DNA of 64,000 nucleotides, taken from NCBI GenBank assembly GCA_963754955.1, contig CAVWHY010000012.1, positions 1,634,839-1,698,838 of the forward strand. The letters are read 5' to 3'. Position numbers and translations under genes: made by a program. The notes below the pieces were generated by a model. The model saw only the letters and a program-made list of their open reading frames with translations. It made no database searches and was not told the DNA's origin. The stretch's first letter is position 1; each line of letters begins with the position of its first letter. Shown here in pieces: positions 1 through 7,300 of the stretch. The stretch is from CAVQJU01 sp963754955 (GTDB lineage: Bacteria; Acidobacteriota; Vicinamibacteria; Vicinamibacterales; CAVVIG01).

Positions 1-17
1 CGACTCGGTAGCGGAAC

Positions 18-50
18 GGGGCGGCGAGCGAGAGTTCGCCGCCCCTTTTT
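18..50 (+). terminator. Rho-independent terminator for a gene left of the window
   Basis: A perfect 10-bp GC stem (GGGGCGGCGA at 18-27 pairing with TCGCCGCCCC at 36-45) with an 8-nt loop is followed directly by five T residues on the plus strand. The T tract exists only on the plus strand, so it would stop rightward transcription entering the window and not the leftward urease operon. Confidence 0.75.
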
Positions 51-60
51 CGTCTGGGCC

Positions 61-130
61 GCCCGGCCTGCCCGGCGACCCGACCCACCCGACTTACCGA
101 CCGCACCCGACCAGCCCCGACCTGCCCGAC
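61..130. repeat. Degenerate CCCGACC-type short-period repeat
   Basis: Between the terminator and the ureG stop codon the DNA is a run of imperfect CCCGAC/CCGACC units, about 6-8 nt apart. No ORF or promoter is visible. It is one of several short-period repeats found in the gaps of this window. Confidence 0.5.
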
Positions 131-841
131 CTACGATCGTCCGCGCCCGACCGCGCGTTCCCACGTGCCCACGACCTGGGCCACGATCTCGTCCACGCCG
201 ACGTCGTTCTTGACCTGGGCGAACACCGTCGGGCCGTCGCCGCGCATCCGCTTCGCGTCGCGCTCCATCACGCCGAGATCGGCGCCGACGAGCGGGGCGA
301 GGTCGGTCTTGTTGATCACGAGCAGATCGGACTGCGTGATGCCGGGCCCGCCCTTGCGCGGGATCTTGTCGCCGCCGGAGACGTCGATGACGTAGATCGT
401 GTAGTCGACGAGCTCGCGGCTGAACTGCGCGGCCAGGTTGTCGCCGCCGCTCTCGACGAGCAGCAGGCTGGGCCGGACGTCTTCCATCAGCTCCTCGAGC
501 GCGACCAGGTTGTGGCTGATGTCCTCGCGGATCGCCGCGTGCGGGCAGCCGCCGGTCTCGACGGCGCGGATCCGGTGTTCCTCGAGCGCCTTGTTCCGCA
601 CGAGGAACTCGGCGTCCTCGCGCGTGAAGATGTCGTTGGTGACGACGCCGAGGCTGTGCGTGTCGCGGAGCGCGCGGCAGAGCGCCAGCATCAGCGCCGT
701 CTTGCCGCTGCCGACGGGGCCGCCGATGCCCACCGTGAAGCTGCGGGCCTGGTAGTCGCGGGCGATCGGCGCGTCGCGCTCGTGGAAGAGCCCGGGGTGA
801 TCGTGGTGCTCGTGCGTGTGCGGGTGTCCGATCTCGTGCAT
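131..841 (-). CDS. ureG: Urease accessory GTPase UreG
   Basis: UreG is the SIMIBI-class GTPase that powers nickel delivery into apo-urease with UreD/UreF and UreE. Starting at the ATG at 841 it is 236 aa. It has a His-rich N-terminus (HEIGHPHTHEHHDH) that fits metal binding, a P-loop GPVGSGKT at about residues 41-48, the metal-site motif GGCPH, ESGGDNLAA, and the guanine-specificity motif NKTD. An upstream in-frame ATG at 883 would add 14 atypical residues encoded in a palindromic repeat, so 841 is preferred. It is the last gene of the leftward urease operon and is uninterrupted, unlike its neighbours. Confidence 0.93.
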   Translation of the reverse strand: MHEIGHPHTHEHHDHPGLFHERDAPIARDYQARSFTVGIGGPVGSGKTALMLALCRALRDTHSLGVVTNDIFTREDAEFLVRNKALEEHRIRAVETGGCPHAAIREDISHNLVALEELMEDVRPSLLLVESGGDNLAAQFSRELVDYTIYVIDVSGGDKIPRKGGPGITQSDLLVINKTDLAPLVGADLGVMERDAKRMRGDGPTVFAQVKNDVGVDEIVAQVVGTWERAVGRGRS

Positions 842-852
842 GTGCGTTCCTC

Positions 853-906
853 TGTAGGGCGAGGCCTGCAGGCCCGCCCTCATGCGGCCTGAAAGGCCGC
901 CCTACA
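853..906. repeat. REP-like intergenic palindrome (TGTAGGGC ... GCCCTACA)
   Basis: The ureF-ureG gap is bounded by TGTAGGGC (853-860) and its exact reverse complement GCCCTACA (899-906). Inside are two smaller GGCC palindromes (GGCCTGCAGGCC and GGCCTGAAAGGCC). Similar GGCC..GGCC hairpins occur at 3740-3757 and 19174-19190, suggesting a dispersed REP-like family. It could also influence the relative output of ureF and ureG through RNA structure (inference). Confidence 0.6.
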
Positions 907-913
907 CGTGTGC

Positions 914-1581
914 CTACGACTGAAACAATCGCGAGTACAACCGATCGTGCGACGCCTGCCAGAGATCGGCCAGCGGCGCGGTCTGCGCGGCCTCTTCGAT
1001 GGTCAGCGCCAGCGACGCCTCCAGCGTCCGATCGAGATCGCACGCGCGCTCGGCCAGCAGCCGCTGTCCGTCCGTGGTGCCGACGATGCCGAGGCGGACG
1101 GCGGCCGAGAGCGTGCCGCGGCACACGCCGAAGAGGAACAGCCGCGCGGTCGCGTCGCCGATCGACCCCCAGCGCGCGGAGCGCCGCGCCGAAGATCGGC
1201 GCGTGATGCCGGGCCTTCGACTGCGCCCGGACCGCCTCGCACATCGCGCGGACGTCCGGACGCGGGAACGAGCGCTCGACGGTGCCGATCCACGCCCGGC
1301 CCTGCACGCGGCTGGCGCGGTTGGCGACCGGGTTGCGCAGGAAGGCGTCGCACCGGGCATCGACGACGCCGAGCTGCGCCGGGTTCATCGTGCGGCCGCC
1401 AGCACGAACGGCAGGCTGCCGTGTCCGGCCTGCGACGACCGCATCGCGGACGAAGCGGCCGAGCGATCCGGCGTTCACCTCGCCCTGCTGCCACGCGGCT
1501 TCGAGACCGCTCGAGTGGGCGAAGCCTCCCGCGGGAAAGGCGGAGTCGGCGAGCTGCCACACGAGCCAGTGAATTGGTCAT
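914..1581 (-). CDS. ureF: Urease accessory protein UreF (frameshifted)
   Basis: UreF forms the complex with UreD that recruits UreG and proofreads urease activation. Joining reading frames gives a full UreF: the N-terminal LADSAFPAGGFAHSSGLEAA signature near 1560-1500, then QAGHGSLPFVLAAA, then DARCDAFLRNPVANRASR near 1360, then an intact C-terminus (LFLFGVCRGTLSAAVR) ending at 914. Frame changes are needed near the start codon, near 1435 and 1395, and near 1165. The likely ATG at 1581 lies inside an octamer repeat. The protein content is preserved, so the shifts may be assembly indels, but real decay cannot be excluded. Confidence 0.8.
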
Positions 1582-1672
1582 TTGGTCATCTCGTCATCTG
1601 GTCATCGTTGGCGATCTGGCAATTGATCAATGGAACAGCGATGACCAAATGATCAGATGACCAGATGACTAG
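1574..1672. repeat. Inverted octamer repeat (GGTCATCT x4 / AGATGACC x4)
   Basis: The left arm (1576-1607) is four head-to-tail copies of an octamer with consensus GGTCATCT. The right arm (about 1639-1670) carries four copies of the reverse complement AGATGACC. About 30 nt of loop separates them. The same arrangement recurs at 7201-7300. It fills the ureC-ureF gap and its left edge overlaps the presumed ureF start codon. Confidence 0.85.
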
Positions 1673-1683
1673 ATTCACCGACG

Positions 1684-3401
1684 TCAGAACAGGAAGTAGC
1701 GCTGCGCGAGCGGAAGCACCGCAGCGGGCGTCGACACGCAGTTTCTCTCCGTCGGCCGTCACCGTGTACGTTCCGGATCGACGCGGATGACCGGCAGCGC
1801 GTCGTTCAGCTTCATGTCGCGTTTGCCGAGCGAGCGGCATCCGCGGACGGCCACCATCCGCTTGCCGACGCGGTACCGGCCGGCGATGCCCGCGTCGAGC
1901 GACGCCTGCGAGACGAACGCGAGCGAGATCGCCTCGGTCGCGCGCCCGAACGCGCCGAACATCGGCCGCATGAGCACCGGCTGCGGCGTCGGAATCGACG
2001 CGTTCGCGTCGCCCATCTGCGCCCAGGCGATGAAGCCGCCCTTGATGACCATCTCCGGCTTGACGCCGAAGAACTCCGGCCGCCACAGCACCAGGTCGGC
2101 GAGCTTGCCGACCTCGACCGATCCGACTTCGTGCGACGACGCCGTGGGCGATGGCCGGGTTGATCGTGTACTTCGCGATGTAGCGGCGGATCCGCAGGTT
2201 GTCGTTGGCGCCCTGCTCGCCGGCGAGCCGGCCGCGCTCGCGGCGCATCTTGTCCGCCGTCTGCCACGTGCGGCAGATCACCTCGCCGACGCGCCCCATC
2301 GCCTGGCTGTCGCTCGACATCATGCTGATCGCGCCGAGATCGTGCAGCACGTCCTCGGCCGCGATCGTCTCGCCGCGGATGCGGCTCTCGGCGAACGCGA
2401 CGTCCTCGGCGATGTTCTTGTCGAGGTGATGGCAGACCATGAGCATGTCGAGGTGCTCGTCGAGCGTGTTCACGGTGTAGGGCCGCGTCGGGTTGGTCGA
2501 GCTGGGCAGCACGTTCGGCTCGCCGCACACGCGGATGATGTCGGGCGCGTGGCCGCCGCCGGCGCCCTCCGTGTGATACGTGTGAATCGTGCGGCCCTTG
2601 AACGCCGCGATCGAATCGTCCACGAACCCCGACTCGTTCAGCGTGTCGGTGTGAATCGTGACCTGGACGTCGTAGCGTTCGGCCACGCTCAGGCACGCGT
2701 CGATCGCCGCCGGCGTCGTGCCCCAGTCCTCGTGGAGCTTCAGGCCGATCGCGCCGCCGCGGATCTGTTCGACGAGGCCCTTCGGGCGCCGACGAGTTGC
2801 CCTTGCCGGTGAACCCGAAGTTCATCGGGAACGCATCGGTCGACTCCAGCATCAGCCGGATGTGCCCGCTCCCCGGCGTGCACGTCGTCGCGTTGGTGCC
2901 GGTCGCCGGCCCCGTGCCGCCGCCGACGAACGTCGTCACCCCGCTGGCGAGCGCCGTGTGGATCTGCTGCGGCCAGATGAAGTGGATGTGCGTGTCGATG
3001 CCGCCCGCCGTGAGGATGAGGCCTTCGCCGGCGATGGCTTCGGTCGTGACGCCGACGACCATGCCCGGCGAGACGCCGGCCATCATGTCGGGGTTGCCGG
3101 CCTTGCCGATGCCGCCGATGCGGCCGTGCTTGATGCCGATGTCGGCCTTGTAGATGCCGGTGTAGTCGACGACGAGCGCGTTGGTGATGACGCAGTCGAG
3201 GGCGTCGTCTTCGCTGACGCCCGTGGCCTGGCCCATGCCGTCGCGCAGGACCTTGCCGCCGCCGAACTTGCACTCGTCGCCGTAGACGGCGTGGTCGCGT
3301 TCGACTTCGGCGATGAGGTCCGTGTCGCCGAGGCGCACGCGGTCGCCCGTGGTCGGGCCGAAAATCGCGGCGTAGTGGCGCCGGTCCAGGCTGTGCGTCA
3401 T
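1684..3401 (-). CDS. ureC: Urease alpha subunit UreC (frameshifted)
   Basis: Catalytic subunit, a di-nickel amidohydrolase splitting urea to ammonia and carbamate. The ATG at 3401 overlaps the ureB stop (ATGA). The N-terminus reads FGPTTGDRVRLGDTDL, then the nickel ligands THIHF, the carbamylated lysine segment AIGLKLHEDWG, IHTDTLNE, TYHTEGAGGGH, the flap motif MVCHHLD and the nickel aspartate in MSSDSQAMGR, ending LAQRYFLF at 1684. Every catalytic ligand region is present. Frame changes are required near 2785 (a GGG run in GAAGGGCC), 2140, 1762 and 1725. As written the gene is not translatable in full, but the residue content argues for a recently intact gene or for base-calling errors. Confidence 0.85.
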
Positions 3402-4115
3402 GGCTCGAACTCCCGCGCGAAGTCGTTGCCGCCGCGAATGACGCCTCGTCCCGCGATGGCGACGAGCGCCACGGTTCGTGTCTCTCCAGGCTCGAAGCGC
3501 ACGGCGGTACCGGCGGGGATGTCGAGGCGCATGCCGTAGGCGGCCTTGCGGTCGAAATCGAGCGCCTTGTTGGTCTCGACGAAGTGGTAGTGGCTGCCGA
3601 CCTGGATCGGCCGGTCGCCGCGGTTGGTGACGGCGAGCTGCGCCGTCCTGCGCCCCTCGTTCGCGGCGATTTCTCCAGGCGCCGCGATGATCGCTCCGGG
3701 CGCGCATCGCGGCAGCCGTCGCGTCAGCGTCGTAGTCGTGCCGGCCTTCAGGCCGGCCGTCGGGCACCGGCAGGAAGCTCCCGTACAGCGCGAGCTCCAG
3801 GTTGCCGTGCTCGGCGACGATCGGGTTGTGGACCGTCACGAGCTTGGTGCCGTCCGGAAAGGTCCCTTCGATCTGAACTTCGTGGACGAGCTCCGGCACG
3901 CCGTCCATCACGTCGGCGCGCCCGAGCAGCTGCCGCCCGACGTCCATCAGCTCGGCGACCGCGCGGCCGTCGCGGATGAACTCGAGGATCTGCGTCGCGA
4001 TGAGCGCGACCGCCTCGGGATGATTCAGCCGCACGCCCCGCGCCAGGCGCTTCTGCGCCAGCACGCCGGCCTGGTGCAGCGTGAGCTTGTCGAGTTCCTG
4101 CGGGGTTAGATGCAT
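3398..4115 (-). CDS. ureAB: Urease gamma-beta fusion UreAB (frameshifted)
   Basis: Residues 1-100 from the ATG at 4115 form a complete gamma subunit (MHLTPQELDKLTLHQAGVLA ... KLVTVHNPI). The frame runs on without a stop, as in gamma-beta fusions. The beta subunit follows in another frame (PGEIAANEGRRT, GSHYHFVETNKALDFDR, GGNDFAREFEP) and ends at 3398, overlapping the ureC start. The frame change is near 3690-3740. The linker contains a GGCC hairpin at 3740-3757, so a palindrome may have been inserted here. Alternatively the subunits were separate genes and the gamma stop has been lost. Confidence 0.82.
3740..3757. repeat. GGCC hairpin inside the ureA-ureB linker
   Basis: GCCGGCC, the loop TTCA and GGCCGGC form a perfect 7-bp hairpin. 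It resembles the intergenic REP-like palindromes at 853-906 and 19174-19190 but lies within the reading frame joining the gamma and beta urease subunits, close to the frameshift. Confidence 0.6.
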
Positions 4116-4162
4116 TCAGCTCACCAGTTCCGTCCAGCTGAAGCCGGACGCGACGTACGCCT

Positions 4163-4217
4163 TCGGACCCCCGGGGACCTCTCGGACCCTCGGACCTGTG
4201 GACCTCTTGGACCTCTA
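4163..4217. repeat. Short-period GGACCTC repeat between ureD and ureAB
   Basis: Six or seven imperfect units of the type (T/C)GGACC(T)C follow one another at 7-10 nt spacing. The stop codon of ureD (4215-4217) lies in the last unit. No promoter is visible between ureD and ureAB, so the two are probably cotranscribed across the repeat. Confidence 0.5.
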
Positions 4218-4986
4218 GTACCGATGCCCCCACGGATCGTCGCCGAGCAGCGTGGGGACGATCGCGAGGTATTGCCGCAGCGCCGCGCCGACCTGTTCGA
4301 CCGACAGCCCCGCCACGCGCAGCAGCACGCCGTCGTCTCCGAGAGGCGCCGCGGCGATCAGCAGGTCGGCCCGGCGCGGCACGGCCGCGGAGCCGAGCGA
4401 TCCCGCCAGCTGCGCCGCCGTCGCGCGGAACGCCGGACCCGCCACGACGGCCGTGGCCAGGCAGTTGAAGCGATCCATGCGGTCCGGGAGCGCGCCGTCG
4501 CAGGGCGACAGCGCAAGGCCATCGTGCAGGATCAGCCGATCGCCCTGCCAGATCCGCGTCTGGCTGCGATAGTCGTCGAACTGCCCAGCGCTCGCCGGAG
4601 CCCACGCGGCCCGCCGTCAGCCAGTCCACGAGGACGAGGCTGGCGCCGGCGTGCAGGCGCACGTGTTGCTCCTGTGTGTATCGCGATCCCGCGAAGCAGG
4701 TGACCGGATCCGGCAGCAGCACCAGCAGGCTACCGTCATCGGCGCGCGCGTGCAATCGCTGCGACGCGCCGCGCTCCGATCGGTACACTTTTGTTGACGC
4801 TTGTGTGGCGACCAGCGCGTGCGCGCCGGCGCCGACCGACACGTCAACCGACAGCGCGTCGCCGCCCAGCAGGCCGCCGCCGTACGTCGCGAGATAGACC
4901 CACGCCGAGGGCCCGGCGTTCCTGGGGTTGAGCACCTTGAGCGGGCTGGCGGCGCGGACGCGCGTCAGCGCCGTGACGCCGCGCAC
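4215..4986 (-). CDS. ureD: Urease accessory protein UreD/UreH (frameshifted)
   Basis: UreD is the scaffold through which nickel passes from UreG/UreF to the apoenzyme. The N-terminal part carries the family landmarks SPLKVLNPRNAG and YGGGLLGGD, then QASTKVYRSERG and HARADDGSLLVLLPDP. After a frame change near 4583 it continues as QTRIWQGDRLILHDG and ends DDPWGHRY at 4215. No ATG is visible. GTG at 4986 is the most plausible start, although the frame is open to about 5022, immediately after the cyclophilin stop. It is the first urease gene in transcription order. Confidence 0.75.
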
Positions 4987-5024
4987 GCGCGTGAATTGCA
5001 GGACGCCGGTGTCGGAAATGGGCG

Positions 5025-5537
5025 CTACTTTCTTTCGATCGTGACCGACTCGATCGTGATGGGCTTCACGGGACGATCGCCGGGCTTGCTCGTCGCGGTC
5101 TTGCCGATCTTCGACACGACGTCCATCCCGCTGATGACTTCGCCGAACACGCTGTGCTTGTTGTCCAGCCAGGACGTTTCGGTCAGCGTGATGAAGAACT
5201 GCCCGCCGTTGGTGTTGGGCCCGCTGTTCGCCATCGACAGGATGCCCGGCCGCGAGTGCTTCAGCGTCGGGTGGAACTCGTCCTCGAACTTGTAGCCCGG
5301 GCCGCCCGTGCCCTGGCCGAGCGGGTCGCCGCCCTGGATCATGAAGCCGTCGATCACGCGATGGAAGATGGTCCCGTTGTAGTAGGGGGACTTCGATTTC
5401 TTCCCCGTGCGCGGGTCGGTCCATTCCTTCGTGCCTTCGGCCAGCGCCGTGAAGTTCGCGACCGTTTTCGGCGCTTTCTCCTCGAACAGCTGAATCGTGA
5501 ACTGGCCTTCGCTCGTCGTGAAATGCGCGTACAACAT
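5025..5537 (-). CDS. Cyclophilin-type peptidyl-prolyl isomerase (cytoplasmic)
   Basis: 171 aa from the ATG at 5537 (MLYAHFTTSEGQFTIQLFEE). Cyclophilin landmarks are FHRVIDGFMIQGGDP (catalytic Arg and the active-site loop), GPNTNGGQFFIT and SVFGEVISGMDVV. No signal peptide is seen, so it should act in the cytoplasm on Xaa-Pro bonds during folding. It lies just upstream of ureD on the same strand with no gap, so it may share the urease transcript. It is divergent from the PhzF gene, with 41 bp between their start codons. Confidence 0.88.
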   Translation of the reverse strand: MLYAHFTTSEGQFTIQLFEEKAPKTVANFTALAEGTKEWTDPRTGKKSKSPYYNGTIFHRVIDGFMIQGGDPLGQGTGGPGYKFEDEFHPTLKHSRPGILSMANSGPNTNGGQFFITLTETSWLDNKHSVFGEVISGMDVVSKIGKTATSKPGDRPVKPITIESVTIERK

Positions 5538-5578
5538 TGATATGCTCTCTCCGTGGTCGGCGTGGTCGGCCGCTGACG

Positions 5579-6498
5579 ATGCCTCGATCATACCGGTACT
5601 TGCAGCTCGATGTCTTCACGGGCGACCTCTTCGGCGGAAACCAGCTCGCCGTCTTCCTCGACGGCCGCGGTCTCTCCGCCGGCACGATGCAGGCCGTTGC
5701 CCGGGAGATGAACTTTTCCGAGACGACCTTCATCTTTCCACCGGAGCATCCCGACACCGACGCGCGCATGCGCATTTTCACGCCCGGCGCGGAGATGCCG
5801 ATTGCGGGACATCCGACGATCGGCAGCACGTTTGCGCTCGCGCGCGCGGGTGTCATTGCAGCCGGCTCGGAGCGGTTCGTGTTCGGTCTCGGCGCCGGCC
5901 CGACACCCGTGAGGCTCACGTGGCGCGAGGCCGACCTGGCGTTCGCGTGGATGACGCAGCCCCTGCCGACGTTCTACGATCCGCATCCCGGATCGCGAGC
6001 TGGCCGCGGCCGCGCTCGGTCTCGAGGCCGAGGCGGTCACCGCGACCGGCCTGCCCGTGCAGCCTGTCTCGTGCGGCGTCCCGTTCGTCTTCGTTCCCGT
6101 GAAGACACGGCGCGCGGTCGACAGCGCGGCGATCAACCCGCAGGCGTACCACGAGCTCATGACGCGGGCGCCGGCGCGCGCGAACGGCGTCTTCTTCTTC
6201 ACGGCGGAAGCCGGTCCTGACGGCAGCAACCGTCTACAGCCGGAACTTCGCGCCGGACATCGGCATTGTCGAGGATCCCGCGACGGGGATAGCGAGCGGG
6301 CCGCTGGGCTGCTATCTTGTTCGGCACCAGGTGGTGGCGCCGGAGCAGGCGGGCACGATGCTGAGCCTGCAGGGCGTGAAGATGGGCCGCCCGAGCCACG
6401 TGCATATCTCGATTGGCGTCGAAAACGGCGAGATCCGATCGGTAGAGGTGGGTGGAGAAGCGGTTCTCGCCGGTGAAGGCACGCTGTATATTCCATAA
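5579..6498 (+). CDS. PhzF family isomerase/epimerase (frameshifted)
   Basis: The PhzF family (diaminopimelate-epimerase fold) catalyses isomerisation-type chemistry. The substrate here is unknown. From the ATG at 5579 the protein reads LDVFTGDLFGGNQLAVF and MNFSETTFI (with the conserved catalytic Glu), then GAEMPIAGHPTIG. The C-terminal half continues in other frames: GLPVQPVSCGVPFVFVP, then FAPDIGIVEDPATGIASGPL, ending TLYIP at 6498. Frame changes fall near 5985 and 6220. The full fold is represented, so the gene was intact until recently or the indels are artefacts. Confidence 0.8.
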
Positions 6499-6508
6499 GG
6501 AGATGGTT

Positions 6509-7193
6509 ATGCGCCGTTCGTCCGTGTTTGCAGCCGTGTGGTCCTCCGTTGCGGCGTTGTCCGCGCTTCTCGCGCTCGCGCCGGCGCTCACCGCCGGCCA
6601 GGCGGCCCCAGCCGCGGCCAGCCGGCCGTCGAAGCTCCTCACGCCGGCGGCGCTGACCGCCAAGGCGCCTGCGCTCTTCAAGGCGAAGTTCGACACCAGC
6701 AAGGGCCCCTTCGTCATCGAGGTGCACCGCGACTGGGCGCCGCTTGGCGCGGATCGCTTCTACAACATGGTCACCAACGGGTTCTTCAGCGGCGTCCGGT
6801 TCTTCCGCGTGATCCCGAACTTCATGGCGCAGTTCGGCATCAACGGCAATCCGGCCGTGACGGCTGCATGGAACAAGGTCGACCTGAAGGACGATCCACC
6901 CAACAAGCAGAGCAACCAGCGCGCGTTCGTCACCTACGGCACGACGGGGCGCCCCGACAGCCGCGGCACGCAGATCTTCATCAACTACAAGGACAACTCC
7001 TTCCTCGATGCCGCAGGGCTTCATTCCGTTCGGCCAGGTCGTCGAAGGCATGGACGTCGTCGACATGCTGAACGCGGAGTACGGCAGCGCGCCGCAGAAC
7101 GCGCAGGGACGCATTTCGGCGGAGGGCAACAAGTTCCTCCTCGCGCAGTTCCCGAAGCTCGACTTCGTCAAGACGGCCACGGTCGTCAAGTGA
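6509..7193 (+). CDS. Exported cyclophilin-type peptidyl-prolyl isomerase (frameshifted)
   Basis: ATG 6509 is preceded by AAGGAG. A Sec signal peptide (SVFAAVWSSVAALSALLALA) is followed by a spacer and a cyclophilin domain with VRFFRVIPNFMAQFG and TTGRPDSRGTQIFINY. Near 7010 the frame changes, and the domain resumes as MPQGFIPFGQVVEGMDVVD and ends TATVVK at 7193. The signal peptide places it in the periplasm, unlike the cytoplasmic cyclophilin at 5025-5537. It follows phzF by 10 bp and is probably cotranscribed with it. Confidence 0.82.
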
Positions 7194-7200
7194 ACGCGAA

Positions 7201-7300
7201 TCTGGTCATCTGGTCATTTGGTCATCTGATCACTCATTGGGTGATTGACTGATCGCGCAGCGGCAGAAATGACCAGATGACCAGATGACCAGATGACCAA
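7201..7300. repeat. Second inverted octamer repeat (GGTCATCT / AGATGACC)
   Basis: Four octamers (7204-7232, GGTCATCT type) face four AGATGACC octamers (7267-7298) across a 34-nt loop. The unit and arrangement match 1574-1672. The terminal right-arm unit supplies the ATG used as the glgB start, so no ordinary ribosome binding site precedes that gene. Confidence 0.85.

Noticed and set aside
1812..4115. A single 767-aa minus-strand open frame across the urease genes
   Set aside because: Only the UreA part and the first part of UreC are real in this frame. Between and after them it is an Arg-rich out-of-frame translation of ureB and ureC.
4251..4703. Plus-strand frames opposite ureD
   Set aside because: Arg/Ala-rich antisense shadows. 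The minus-strand frames carry the UreD landmarks.
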